A stretch of 64,000 nucleotides of DNA from Thalassobius sp965218685 (GTDB lineage Bacteria; Pseudomonadota; Alphaproteobacteria; Rhodobacterales; Rhodobacteraceae). The notes beneath the pieces are model-generated. The model did no database searches. It was not told where the DNA came from and saw nothing but the letters and a program-made list of their open reading frames with translations. Below are positions 1 to 8,281 of this stretch, in pieces (the stretch's first letter is position 1; every line of letters starts with the position of its first letter). The stretch is from positions 2,976,001 through 3,040,000 of the forward strand of contig NZ_OZ244657.1 in NCBI RefSeq assembly GCF_965218685.1, written 5' to 3'. A program made the translations under genes and the position numbers.

Positions 1-188
1 GCGCCCGCCTGCGCCTTCAGCGCCTGATCGCGCAGATAGCGGACATAGCCACGCACAGACCCGATCAGATCATACTGGCCACGCTCAGCCTTCGGGATCA
101 CGCCCTCGCGGCTCAGTTGTTGGACTCGCCGCTCCGAGAGGTCGAGCAGCCGCGCGATCACGCCGATGGGTTGGGTGGCGGATGACAT
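1..188 (-). CDS. Phage terminase small subunit / Nu1-like DNA-packaging protein (partial)
   Basis: The reverse strand opens with ATG at 188 and reads MSSATQPIGVIARLLDLSER, then VQQLSREGVIPKAERGQYDL, with no stop before the window edge. The N-terminus is a winged-helix DNA-binding segment like that of lambda Nu1-type terminase small subunits and related 'DNA packaging' proteins, which recognise phage DNA ends and recruit the large subunit. The large subunit would lie to the left, outside the window. A generic excisionase-like HTH protein is the alternative. The gene is divergent from the two small ORFs at 304-740. Confidence 0.6.
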   Translation of the reverse strand, partial: MSSATQPIGVIARLLDLSERRVQQLSREGVIPKAERGQYDLIGSVRGYVRYLRDQALKAQAG

Positions 189-303
189 TCGCAGACCTCG
201 AGAGTGCAGTTAACCGTATGTAATTGCGTCGAATTCGCTGGATAAGTGCGCCCACCAGAGCGAAGCTAAAGACAGCAAATAACGCAATTCAGGACGCATC
301 GAG

Positions 304-516
304 ATGAGCCACCACCCCACAGCCAAAGACGCGTTTATCGCAAAGAAGGCCGCGATCGACGCGATGCTCGCGCGGCTACAGGCGCTGAGCGACGCGAACT
401 TCGGCTCCGACCCTGACGCCCTGCATTGGGGCCATGTCGGCAACCTCGACTATTACGCCGAGCTCCTGAAGCGCATCACCGACAGCGCCTTCAAGGAAGG
501 CGAACACGCGGAGTAA
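304..516 (+). CDS. Small hypothetical phage protein, 70 aa
   Basis: The ORF starts MSHHPTAKDAFIAKK and runs 70 residues. It is rich in Ala and charged residues and probably helical, with an acidic end (KEGEHAE). It has no membrane segment or recognisable motif. It lies 115 bp from the divergent terminase-like gene, so the gap 189-303 should hold promoters for both directions. It is five bases upstream of the next small ORF and probably cotranscribed with it. Its function is unknown. Confidence 0.55.
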   Translation: MSHHPTAKDAFIAKKAAIDAMLARLQALSDANFGSDPDALHWGHVGNLDYYAELLKRITDSAFKEGEHAE

Positions 517-521
517 CCCTC

Positions 522-740
522 ATGGAAACCACCAGCATTCGGCTGCCCATCCGGAAGCTGCCCGAGCACTTCGATCGCAGCCGCATCACCGTTGTCCTCG
601 AAGAGATCGAAATGGCCCTTATGGACGATGGGGGCGTTTACGGCAGGACCTTTGCCGACAGCTTCACCATCACCGTCGAAGTCCCGACCCATCAGTTGAT
701 GGATACGGCAAGCTGCCTGAAAGACCTCGGCCTGATCTAA
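522..740 (+). CDS. Small hypothetical phage protein, 72 aa
   Basis: I chose ATG 522 (METTSIRLPIRKLPEHF), just after the stop of the preceding ORF, instead of a longer out-of-context start inside that gene. The product is 72 aa and ends TASCLKDLGLI. It looks like a small folded alpha/beta protein with no known motif. Its stop overlaps the end of the convergent 75-aa membrane protein by four bases. The tight packing is typical of phage genomes. Its function is unknown. Confidence 0.5.
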   Translation: METTSIRLPIRKLPEHFDRSRITVVLEEIEMALMDDGGVYGRTFADSFTITVEVPTHQLMDTASCLKDLGLI

Positions 741-964
741 CTTCGCTGCCGCGCAACGCGGATGGCCTCAAACACCCGCCGCAGCAGGAACGAGCGGACT
801 ATGCTGACGCCGGTGAATATCAAGCCCATTTGTAGATTTTGCGCGAGCGTCGTGTGCAGGCCGAAGATCGGGAAGATCAGGATCTGCGTCACGACCGCAA
901 CGCCGTAGCCGATAACCACATTGGTGATCGCTTCAATCAGTGACATGAGACGAGACTGCTTCAT
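737..964 (-). CDS. Small two-helix membrane protein (DUF7220-like)
   Basis: This 75-aa protein has two hydrophobic segments, around residues 10-32 (AITNVVIGYGVAVVTQILIF) and 42-58, and a basic C-terminus (RRVFEAIRVARQRS). It resembles short two-TM proteins found in alphaproteobacterial prophages that I recall as DUF7220; this was not verified. Its ATG overlaps the stop of the upstream ParB-methyltransferase gene by four bases, so the two are probably translationally coupled. No enzymatic role is visible. Confidence 0.6.
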   Translation of the reverse strand: MKQSRLMSLIEAITNVVIGYGVAVVTQILIFPIFGLHTTLAQNLQMGLIFTGVSIVRSFLLRRVFEAIRVARQRS

Positions 965-2217
965 GCGGCCTCACGCTCAGCTTTCAGGGCATCGAAGGTC
1001 TGATCGCCTCCGTCAATTATGGCCTGTTTCCCTGTGAACTTCTGCCAACGCTGGACGGCCACATCGACATAAGACGGGTTCAGCTCGATGCCTAGGCAGA
1101 CGCGGCCTGTCGTTTCAGCCGCAATCAATGTGGTGCCCGATCCTATAAAAGGCTCATAGACGGCTTGACCAGGGCTGGAGTTGTTCAGGATCGGACGCCT
1201 CATGCATTCCACCGGCTTCTGCGTCCCGTGGACGGTCTTTTCGTCCTGATCCTTGTTGGCGATATGCCAGAGCGTGGTCTGCTTGCGGTCTCCTGCCCAG
1301 TGGCCTTTGCCAGTCTTCTTAACCGCATACCAGGCCGGCTCGTGCTGCCAGTGATAATCCCCCCGGCTCAGAACCAGTCTGTCTTTGGCCCAGATGATCT
1401 GGGACCGGATGGTGAAGCCCGCGACCTCGAGGCTTTCGGCCACGGTCGCCGCGTGCAGCGCGCCGTGCCAGACATAGGCGACATCGCCGGGAAACAGGGC
1501 CCAGGCCTCGCGCCAATCAGCCCGATCGTCATTCAGCACCTTGCCGGTGCGCTTGGTCTTGGCCGCACCTGCCTGATTACGCCAGCTGGGATCGTATTCC
1601 ACACCGTACGGTGGATCGCTGACAAGCAATAGCGGCTTTACGCCGTTTAGCACTCTCTCGACATCCGTGGCGACCGTACTGTCACCGCAAAGTAATCGAT
1701 GGTTTCCCAAGATCCAGAGATCGCCCGGACGGCTGACTGGATCTTCCGGGGTTTCCGGAACCTCGTCCTCGCCCTCCTGCGGACCGGTGCCTTCCTCGAG
1801 GCTCGACATCAGCGCATTCAGCTCGTCGTCGGTAAAGCCGGTGAGCCCAAGGTCGAAATCCGCCTCCAGCAGATCCGCCAGTTCGAGGCTCAAGAGGTCC
1901 TTGTCCCACTCCGCATTCTCGCTAGAGCGGTTATCCATGATCCGGAAGGCCCGCGCCTGCGACGCGGTCAGCCCCTTGGCGACATGCACCGGCGCGGTCT
2001 TGAAGCCAAGCTTGCGGGCCGCTTCCAACCGAGTGTGCCCGGCCAGCACAACCATCGCCTCGTCGACAACGATAGGCTGACGCCAGCCGAATTCCTGGAT
2101 CGACGCCGCGACCGTGGCAACGGCCTCAGCATTGTTCCGTGGGTTGCGCGCATAGGGAATGATCTGCTCAAGCGGCAGGTCGACGACGTCCATGGGAATG
2201 TCCTTGAGAATGCCCAA
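961..2217 (-). CDS. ParB-like domain fused to DNA methyltransferase (orphan phage-type)
   Basis: The 418-aa protein has two domains. Residues 10 to about 75 form a ParB/Srx-like nuclease fold (IPYARNPRNN, then GWRQPIVVD and VLAGHTRLEAARKLG). The C-terminal part is an N6-adenine/N4-cytosine methyltransferase of the beta-type order: motif IV DPPYG comes before the SAM-binding motif (EPFIGSGTTLIAAE). This architecture is common in prophages and phages, where it methylates phage DNA without a partner endonuclease, probably to evade host restriction. No restriction endonuclease gene is adjacent. Recognition specificity cannot be read from sequence. Confidence 0.9.
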   Translation of the reverse strand: MGILKDIPMDVVDLPLEQIIPYARNPRNNAEAVATVAASIQEFGWRQPIVVDEAMVVLAGHTRLEAARKLGFKTAPVHVAKGLTASQARAFRIMDNRSSENAEWDKDLLSLELADLLEADFDLGLTGFTDDELNALMSSLEEGTGPQEGEDEVPETPEDPVSRPGDLWILGNHRLLCGDSTVATDVERVLNGVKPLLLVSDPPYGVEYDPSWRNQAGAAKTKRTGKVLNDDRADWREAWALFPGDVAYVWHGALHAATVAESLEVAGFTIRSQIIWAKDRLVLSRGDYHWQHEPAWYAVKKTGKGHWAGDRKQTTLWHIANKDQDEKTVHGTQKPVECMRRPILNNSSPGQAVYEPFIGSGTTLIAAETTGRVCLGIELNPSYVDVAVQRWQKFTGKQAIIDGGDQTFDALKAEREAA

Positions 2218-2220
2218 AAG

Positions 2221-2342
2221 CGAAATGGGTCTGGTCCGCGAAAGCGAAATGGGGTCCGCCCCCCGTTTCGGTTCAGGCGTGGTGTGTCGGGCCCTCAGGC
2301 CTTTGTTTCATTGGGGTTCGCGTCAAAGCGAAACGAAACGGG
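2221..2342. repeat. Four copies of CGAAAYGGG in a 384-bp non-coding gap
   Basis: The gap 2218-2601 has no convincing gene. CGAAATGGG occurs at 2221-2229 and 2245-2253, its inverse CCCGTTTCG at 2262-2270, and CGAAACGGG at 2334-2342. The first two copies sit in a longer imperfect direct repeat (GCGAAATGGG followed by TC and a CCGC box). The array lies directly upstream of the leftward methyltransferase gene, so it could be an operator or a phage cis site. Confidence 0.5.
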
Positions 2343-2579
2343 TATTTTCCAGGGTGTCACTGGGAAACCCTTGCGCCTCGCCCCCCCGTATACGTTTTCG
2401 GCCAGGAAGGACCCGTGAAATCAGTGCGTTAGCGGATCCGGCATCAACTGGACCCGTCGTCGAGCCCATGAAGCCAGTACGGTATCCACCACGAAAAACG
2501 GGGAGAGCCGTCTTCCAACGCACTCTCCCCATCATGCCCTACGGATAGCACGGAAATGTTGCATGTGTCGAACACAAAA

Positions 2580-2591
2580 GTGTTGCAACAC
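2580..2591. promoter_or_regulatory. 12-bp perfect palindrome GTGTTGCAACAC
   Basis: GTGTTGCAACAC is fully symmetric. It is preceded at 2557-2576 by related half-sites (ATGTTGCAT, TGTGTCGAACACA). It lies just past the stop of the 126-aa gene, in the non-coding gap. It is a candidate operator for a small phage regulator; no protein can be assigned to it from sequence. Confidence 0.3.
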
Positions 2592-2601
2592 ATTGGAGTC
2601 G

Positions 2602-2982
2602 CTAGGCATTCAGCCGAGAGGCGATCTTGGTGAGCGCCAGTTGCCAGCGCCGCCACGCTGTCGTGCGATCGCATCCCAACTCCCCACTGATCTGCTTCCA
2701 CGGCACACGGGCGGCGCGCGACCAGACGAGCTTGCGCTCGGCCTCCTCGATCCAAAGCACCCAGTCGAAGGTCTGCTCCAGTCGGGTTATAGCGGCAGCC
2801 GACGGCCAAACCCGCATCGGCTGGGGGTCCATCGCCGCGACCTCTCGCGCAGACCGCACGATGTCGGGCCAAGCGTTGAAATAGCCACGCGCCTTCACGG
2901 GTGGCAGCTTGCGCAGGGTGCGGAACGCCTCCTCGAAGTGATCGGCAACGTCGTCGGCGGTCCAGGTTTTCTTCTCACCCAT
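2602..2982 (-). CDS. Hypothetical phage protein with C-terminal HTH-like segment (DUF6362-like), 126 aa
   Basis: I chose ATG 2982 (MGEKKTWTADDVADHFEEAF) because GGAGG stands six bases upstream; longer reading adds unlikely sequence. The protein is Trp-rich in the middle, and its C-terminal part (WKQISGELGCDRTTAWRRW) reads as a helix-turn-helix. It resembles a family I recall as DUF6362 from rhodobacterial prophages. The start lies within the 3' end of the 65-aa ORF (overlap of eight bases), so the genes are coupled. It may bind DNA. Confidence 0.65.
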   Translation of the reverse strand: MGEKKTWTADDVADHFEEAFRTLRKLPPVKARGYFNAWPDIVRSAREVAAMDPQPMRVWPSAAAITRLEQTFDWVLWIEEAERKLVWSRAARVPWKQISGELGCDRTTAWRRWQLALTKIASRLNA

Positions 2983-3172
2983 GGCGCACCTCCTCCGCAG
3001 GGCGCGGCCCGTAGAGTTTCGTACCCAACTGCTCGACCAATTCACGCTCGGGCCAGGTCAGGCGGTGATCATCGACCGACACTGCGAGGACGCCCTGTTC
3101 CCGCCAGCCATCGCGTTTGACCTCTTCGGGCGACCGGCGCTGGCCGCCATAGCCTTTGGGAAAGTAGCTCAT
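2975..3172 (-). CDS. Small hypothetical phage protein, 65 aa
   Basis: The product begins MSYFPKGYGGQRRSPEEVKR and is 65 aa and highly charged, with a Trp-containing centre (LTWPERELVEQLGTKLYG). Its ATG overlaps the RuvC-like stop by four bases (ATGA) and its 3' end overlaps the next gene. It therefore belongs to the leftward replication operon. No known domain is recognised. Confidence 0.6.
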   Translation of the reverse strand: MSYFPKGYGGQRRSPEEVKRDGWREQGVLAVSVDDHRLTWPERELVEQLGTKLYGPRPAEEVRHG

Positions 3173-3657
3173 GCGACACCTCCACGGGTTTCGATGGCCC
3201 AGTGCAGGATGGCGATGGCGTCGGCCTCATTGTCGTCGGCCGGACTGAAGCCACGAGCACGGGCGGCATCTACCATCGCCTGCTTGGGCGCATTGCCTTT
3301 GCCGGTGGCGTGGCGCTTGATGGTGCCGACTGGTACGCCCTCGTAGGGAATTCCCCGGAGTTCGGCCCAGGATGTCAACGACGCCATGAGGCCGCCGTAG
3401 ACATGTGCCGCGTCGGTGCCAGCATGCCGTCGGACTTCCTCGAACCAGATCGCCGCGATCGGACCGCTGAGCCGATCCAGTTCGGTGAGCCAGTTGGTGA
3501 AGCGCAGATAGCGCATGCCACCGCCGTCGTAGCGGCCGGGTTTGAACGATGCTGTGCCGCTGGTGATCAGGCCATCAAAGCCCCGCAGTGCCCAGCCCGT
3601 CGTGGTTCCGAGATCGAGCGCAAGTATGCTGCACCCCTGTTCTTGTGATTGGGTCAT
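3169..3657 (-). CDS. RuvC-like Holliday-junction resolvase (phage type)
   Basis: The 162-aa protein has the RNase H-fold signature of RuvC: ALDLGTTTGWA with Asp15, WFEE with Glu73/74, the KRHATGKGNAPK segment around residues 114-125, and DDNEADAIAI with Asp141, Asp142 and Asp146. These match the acidic metal-binding residues of RuvC nucleases that cut four-way junctions. In phages such proteins resolve recombination or packaging intermediates. It is encoded downstream of the prim-pol/helicase gene, separated by a 393-bp repeat-bearing gap. GAGG stands seven bases before the ATG. Length is close to host RuvC (about 160-175 aa). Confidence 0.85.
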   Translation of the reverse strand: MTQSQEQGCSILALDLGTTTGWALRGFDGLITSGTASFKPGRYDGGGMRYLRFTNWLTELDRLSGPIAAIWFEEVRRHAGTDAAHVYGGLMASLTSWAELRGIPYEGVPVGTIKRHATGKGNAPKQAMVDAARARGFSPADDNEADAIAILHWAIETRGGVA

Positions 3658-3778
3658 GACGACCTCCTCTTCGGTTTGATGAGCTCGGCGAGAGAGCTGG
3701 CCGGTGAAGGCTGCGGTCTCGCCAGGCCACGAAGGGCGGTCTGGTCATGTCATGTGCGGGGCGATCAGGCCGCCCGGC

Positions 3779-4016
3779 ACTTCTTTCAATTCCTTCAGCG
3801 AGCCGATTTGAAAGAAGTCGACCACTAAGGCGTTGATCTATATAAAGAATATACCTTCTTTCAATATTTCAATTATTTCAATAGGTACCTCCTCCTTATT
3901 TCTATTCGCGCGCGCGTACACACATACACACATGGTTCCTCTTGAAAGATTGAAAGAAGTGAAGGAAGTCCAAATCCTTCGTGTAATCAGCTATTTAGAC
4001 CCCAACTTCTTTCAAT
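3779..4016. repeat. Iteron-like array of ACTTCTTTCAAT; candidate phage replication origin
   Basis: The AT-rich gap 3658-4050 contains five copies of a 12-mer: ACTTCTTTCAAT at 3779-3790 and 4005-4016, a one-mismatch copy at 3854-3865, and inverse copies at 3807-3818 (one mismatch) and 3949-3960. Partial copies (ATTTCAAT at 3866-3873 and 3875-3882; TTGAAAGA at 3942-3949) and an alternating CGCGCG/CACACA tract lie between them. The gap adjoins the prim-pol/helicase gene. Spaced, mixed-orientation repeats in AT-rich DNA beside a replication gene suggest an origin; operators for the RuvC-like gene are the alternative. Confidence 0.55.
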
Positions 4017-4050
4017 TGAAGAAACCCCTATTTTGAAGAAAGTCCCTTTT

Positions 4051-6321
4051 TCAGGTGAGAATGCGATAAACCATGGCCCTGCGGCCGCCGGTTTCGCGCA
4101 TTCCGGTGGTGATGTCGCCGCTCTCGATCAGGGTGAGCAGGATCTCGTCGCGATCCCGTGCTTTCAGCCATTGGGAAGCGCGTGTGATCTCGGACTTGGT
4201 GATCCCCTTGGCCCCGGCGGCGCGGATGATTTCCTTCAGCCGCTTCACATGGGCCTCAGTCTCGGTGTCAGCCACATGCCGATCGACCGCCTCCATGGTC
4301 CGCTGCGCATAGTGGCGCACGAAGCCGATAGCCCAGTTTGCGGCCGTCAGGTCGATCTCAGGCTGCTTAGGGTTGTGCCCTACAGCAACGATCAGCGCGA
4401 GCTTCAGGGCATTCTCGCCGATCCGGGCAAGGATCGCAGTGAAGGCCGTGCCCCTTGCCGCCCGCAGCTCCTCCGTCAGCTCAGCGCTCAAGGCCTTGAA
4501 CCGGGCTCGGGCGTCCTCGGTCATGGGCACGATGGTCGGGTTCACGGTGGTATTCTGATCCGCGGTCTTGCCCGTGAGGTTGCCGCACTGAAGTCCGCCG
4601 CCAGCGGCTAAGAGCTGCAGCCCTTGGATCAACGCAGTCGGCGCCTGTCGGATGCCAACGGCGATGTTCTCGTCGGGGTAATCCTCGTCGCTCGGCAGGA
4701 TCAGGAAGCGGGCGAGCGACCCATCCACCACGTTCGCGCCCTGCAGAGCGCCCCAAAAGTGCAAAGGCGTCGTGGTGCCGTAGACGCAGAGACAGGGCTG
4801 GACGATATCGCGCCGTTCGTTCGAGCCATCGCGATTGGCGTATTCCGCGCCGAGGAAGATCCCGCCAGCCGCCGTGTAGAGTTCGGTCATGTTGTCGAGG
4901 ATCTCGGTGATGTGGCGCGGGCTGCGTTTCCGATCGGCCGCTGCCGACAGGAACATCCCGAACTCATCGATCTGAAAAAGGATCGCCGGCTGACGGTGCA
5001 GCGCGGTCAGCAGCCCGGCGCCGGAAGCGATCTTGTTTCCGCCGAGGTGATGGGCAAGGTCCGCCTCAAAGAAGACCTCGTTGATGATCTCGCGGGCATG
5101 GTTCTTGCCTGATCCGCTGTCGGCGATGCCTACGATATAGAGGTTCGAGCGCAGATTGCTTTCGGTCCGGTATTGCCGCCCCATCAACGCGCCGATGGCG
5201 CAGAGACTTGCCCCGAGCGATAAAAGCGGCTGCGGGCGCCGAGCCGTCGACAGCATGTAGTCGGTCAGATTGCCAACGAGCCCATCTGGGATCACGAGGG
5301 AAAACGGCTGATTAGCGGGCTCTTGGGCTGCGTCCCCATCATGCGCATCAAGCTTGGAGAGCAGCCCGGCCGCCGGATGGTTGCCCTCGTCGCCCAGACT
5401 GCCATCGAGGCGCAGGGATGCGTCCGGCTGCCAGCCGCGCTCCATGGCGAGGTGATAGATCGTACCCGCGCCGATCCGATCGGGTTTGAAGCTCGCCCAG
5501 GCCTTGGCCGTGGCCGCCGGCACATCCTTTGCAGCCTGCGCCGACCATTCGGCGAAGAGATCAGCGCCGGCTTCGCCGAGCGCGCCCTTCAGCGCCATGC
5601 CAATCCGCATCCAACTGTCATAATCGAGTTCCTCGTTCGGCAGCCACTCAAGAGCGGCCTCGATCGCTGGCGATGTCCCGACCTGGCTGTGGGCACGCTG
5701 ATGTTCCATAGCCGACGCCGTAGCACCGAGACCACGCTGGCGCAGGGTGTCTGGCAACAGCGCATAGGCCTCGTCCACGAAAGCTGTCGCAGCCTCGGCG
5801 GTGATCTCTGGAAGATCCGAGATATCGAGATCAGCGAGCCCCTCCTCGGGCCAGGCATAGGGCGCGCCCGTATCCGGATGATCGGCGTAGGCCAGGAACT
5901 GCTGGCCGAGGCATAGCACCTCCAGCGGATGACGCTTGATCCCCCGGAAGGGTTCAGCCGTACGGTAGACCAGCATGCGCTTCGGCGCCCGACCGATCCG
6001 CAAAGCGAGTGTGTCACCGAGCCGCTCGCGTGCCAGTTTCTCGATGCGCAGCGCCAGCTCGGCGTCCTCGGCAATGTCGATATCCACCGCCGCAACCGCG
6101 CCGCCGACGATACCGATGCCGCAATCAAGCCAGCCCGACCAGGTCGCCACCTCGACCTCGGTGGTTGGCCGCTCGGCATGACGGTTCCATTCCGGATAAT
6201 CGGCCCATGCCCCGCGCTTGAACTGCCCGGGCTTCTTGGTGCCTGGGGCGATCGGCAGGATGGCATAGCCGTTGGTGACGAGCCGCGCGCCGAAGCGCGC
6301 CATGTAGGACGTGTCGGTCAT
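4051..6321 (-). CDS. Phage replication protein: prim-pol (AEP), PriCT-2 and DUF3987-type helicase/ATPase
   Basis: The 756-aa protein has several modules. Residues 10 to about 190 are a bifunctional primase-polymerase domain (AVDIDI with Asp80/Asp82; QQFLAYADHPDTGAPYAW). Residues 220-300 are PriCT-2-like (EWLPNEELDYDSWMRIGMAL). A P-loop ATPase follows, with Walker A GIADSGSGKNHA near 398-409 and Walker B FQIDEFG with Asp452/Glu453. The C-terminus is a winged-helix-like segment. Together these prime and unwind phage DNA. The ATG overlaps the stop of the DUF6511-like gene (TAATG). The adjacent 3658-4050 repeats are a plausible origin for it. Confidence 0.85.
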   Translation of the reverse strand: MTDTSYMARFGARLVTNGYAILPIAPGTKKPGQFKRGAWADYPEWNRHAERPTTEVEVATWSGWLDCGIGIVGGAVAAVDIDIAEDAELALRIEKLARERLGDTLALRIGRAPKRMLVYRTAEPFRGIKRHPLEVLCLGQQFLAYADHPDTGAPYAWPEEGLADLDISDLPEITAEAATAFVDEAYALLPDTLRQRGLGATASAMEHQRAHSQVGTSPAIEAALEWLPNEELDYDSWMRIGMALKGALGEAGADLFAEWSAQAAKDVPAATAKAWASFKPDRIGAGTIYHLAMERGWQPDASLRLDGSLGDEGNHPAAGLLSKLDAHDGDAAQEPANQPFSLVIPDGLVGNLTDYMLSTARRPQPLLSLGASLCAIGALMGRQYRTESNLRSNLYIVGIADSGSGKNHAREIINEVFFEADLAHHLGGNKIASGAGLLTALHRQPAILFQIDEFGMFLSAAADRKRSPRHITEILDNMTELYTAAGGIFLGAEYANRDGSNERRDIVQPCLCVYGTTTPLHFWGALQGANVVDGSLARFLILPSDEDYPDENIAVGIRQAPTALIQGLQLLAAGGGLQCGNLTGKTADQNTTVNPTIVPMTEDARARFKALSAELTEELRAARGTAFTAILARIGENALKLALIVAVGHNPKQPEIDLTAANWAIGFVRHYAQRTMEAVDRHVADTETEAHVKRLKEIIRAAGAKGITKSEITRASQWLKARDRDEILLTLIESGDITTGMRETGGRRAMVYRILT

Positions 6322-6707
6322 TAGAAGGGCACCTCGGGGGTCATGGCGTCGAGCCGCGTGCGGTCCTTGGCGGCAAGCTCACGCAGGTGGTCGCAGTAGC
6401 CGGTGACGACCGCGTCAAGAAAGCGGTCCCATTCGGTCTCGGTCAAGGTGGCGAGATCGGATTTACCGATGCTCTCGAGATATTCGCCGCCTTCTTGGCC
6501 GCCGACGGTCATCGCCTCGCTCTCGTTCGGGGTGGGATCGATCATACCCATCCTCCCATGGCAGATGTCCTGACAGGCACGGCTGCAGAGCTGCTTGCGG
6601 TTTGCAGCCCGCCTTGGGTCGGAGAGACGGAAGAGCGGGTTGAACCAGCCGAAACCCCTGGGTTCACGGTGGCAGACGGCGCAGAGGCCGGGCTGGATCT
6701 GGTGCAT
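6321..6707 (-). CDS. Zinc-finger-like phage protein (DUF6511-like), 128 aa
   Basis: The protein starts MHQIQPGLCAVCHREPRG. It has an N-terminal Cys cluster (C9, C12, then CSRACQDIC around residues 41-49) that could bind zinc, followed by a helical acidic part (YLESIGKSDLATLTETEWDR). I recall this C-terminal pattern from DUF6511 proteins of rhodobacterial phages. Its first 166 bases are read in another frame as the end of the helicase gene, which is unusually deep for neighbouring genes. The order and overlap suggest translational coupling. Its function is unknown. Confidence 0.7.
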   Translation of the reverse strand: MHQIQPGLCAVCHREPRGFGWFNPLFRLSDPRRAANRKQLCSRACQDICHGRMGMIDPTPNESEAMTVGGQEGGEYLESIGKSDLATLTETEWDRFLDAVVTGYCDHLRELAAKDRTRLDAMTPEVPF

Positions 6708-8281
6708 GGGGCGAACCTGTAGCCGGTGATTTCGAAGTAGCGGCCCGACGGGCGGACCGAGATCTCGCTGGGGCGGCTGAGCCGCTCAGTCTGGGCAATG
6801 GCCTTGTCCACGGTGAGCGGAACCGGCTGGCCCGGCGCGCGCTTGCGCCACCACTCAGCAGCCTTCTGGCGCGCGTAGCCCTGATGTTCGAAGCAGATCC
6901 ATTCGCTGTAGGTGGTGAGACCGCAGCTATAGGTGACCTTGAGCGAGGGCCGCCCGCCGCGTTTGTCGTGACGGCTGTAGGAGACGCCGCTCACCTGCAG
7001 CCATTGAGACGCTTTTGGTGACAGGACCGGCAGCGCGGCTGCAGTCGGCGTAATCTTCACCTCACGGGCCGGGAAGACATAGCCACAGTCCGGACACTCG
7101 ATCGCCGAGAGCGCAATAATGCTTTCGCATTCCGGGCAGACCTTGGTCGGCGCCTCACCATCGCCGCCGTCTTCAGGACGCTTCGGGCGGACGAGATCGA
7201 TCGGCCCATGAAGGCGCACATTGCCGGCAAAGTCGAGAACGAGGCAGTTTTCCTTGCCCGGTGCCAACCGCGTGCCCCGGCCAACCATCTGGACGTAAAG
7301 CCCGGCGGATTTCGTGGGGCGCAGAAGCGCGATGAGATCAACCGCCGGAGCATTGAACCCGGTGGTCAGCACGCCCATCGAGGCCAGCGCCCGGATCTCC
7401 CCACGTTTGAAGGCGCCGATGATGCTATCGCGCTCATCCTTCGGCGTGTCTCCGAAAATCGTCTCACAGCTGATGCCGCGCCGCCGGAACTCTTCGGCTA
7501 CATGTTGGGAATGCTCGACGCCCGAGCAGAAAGCGAGCCAGGACTTCCGGTCTTTGCCGTGTACCATGATCTCGGCCACGGCCGCTCGCGTAATCGCCTC
7601 CTGGTCGACCGCCGCCGCCAGATCGCGGGCGATGAAGTCCCCTGCGCGGATGCCAACTTTCGACACATCGAGCCGGGTGACAGGTTGCTTCGAGACGAGC
7701 GGGCTCAGATATCCCGCATCGATCAGCTCCCAGACCGGCACCTCATAGGCGATATCGGTGAAGAGCGCGTTCTTGCCCTCATGCAGCATGCCGCTGTCGA
7801 GCCGGAACGGTGTGGCCGTGAGACCGATCACCTTCAGCGCGGGGTTGATCGCGCTCAGCGCATCGAGGAAACGCCGATACATGGTGCTCGACTTGCCTGG
7901 GATCAGATGGGCCTCGTCGATCAGCACCAGATCGGTGTGGCCGATTTCGCGGGCCCGGCGATGGATCGACTGGATGCTTGCGAACAAGACGCGCGCCTGC
8001 GCCTCGCGCTTGCCCAGACCCGCCGAGTAGATGCCCGCGGGCGCCTCGGGCCAAAGGCCGATCATCTCGGCATGGTTCTGGGCGATCAACTCGCGGACAT
8101 GTGTCACGATCAGGATGCGCTGATCAGGCCAGGCTTTCAGCACACCTTCGATGAAGGCGGCCATGACGAGGCTTTTGCCACCCGCCGTCGGGATGACCAC
8201 CAGCGGATTGCCGGTGTTAGTTTGGAAATAGCCGTAGATCGAAGATATCGCGGCGTTTTGGTATGGGCGCAGGGTCAGCAT
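6542..8281 (-). CDS. DEAD/DEAH-box helicase with zinc ribbon
   Basis: The 579-aa protein is a superfamily 2 helicase: Walker A PTAGGKS at 31-37, DEAH at 122-125, TATPFR near 155-160, and motif VI QMVGRGTRLAPG. A zinc ribbon (CPECES and CPDCGY) follows the helicase core. The last roughly 55 residues (after FEITGYRF) are Ser/Pro-rich and are encoded by the same DNA as the start of the 128-aa zinc-finger gene in another frame. The tail may be a by-product of that overlap. The likely role is DNA unwinding in phage replication or recombination. Confidence 0.85.
   Translation of the reverse strand: MLTLRPYQNAAISSIYGYFQTNTGNPLVVIPTAGGKSLVMAAFIEGVLKAWPDQRILIVTHVRELIAQNHAEMIGLWPEAPAGIYSAGLGKREAQARVLFASIQSIHRRAREIGHTDLVLIDEAHLIPGKSSTMYRRFLDALSAINPALKVIGLTATPFRLDSGMLHEGKNALFTDIAYEVPVWELIDAGYLSPLVSKQPVTRLDVSKVGIRAGDFIARDLAAAVDQEAITRAAVAEIMVHGKDRKSWLAFCSGVEHSQHVAEEFRRRGISCETIFGDTPKDERDSIIGAFKRGEIRALASMGVLTTGFNAPAVDLIALLRPTKSAGLYVQMVGRGTRLAPGKENCLVLDFAGNVRLHGPIDLVRPKRPEDGGDGEAPTKVCPECESIIALSAIECPDCGYVFPAREVKITPTAAALPVLSPKASQWLQVSGVSYSRHDKRGGRPSLKVTYSCGLTTYSEWICFEHQGYARQKAAEWWRKRAPGQPVPLTVDKAIAQTERLSRPSEISVRPSGRYFEITGYRFAPCTRSSPASAPSATVNPGVSAGSTRSSVSPTQGGLQTASSSAAVPVRTSAMGGWV

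Noticed and set aside
2323..2535. 70-codon leftward ORF in the 2218-2601 gap
   Set aside because: No conserved look and it overlaps the repeat region; start lacks an RBS.
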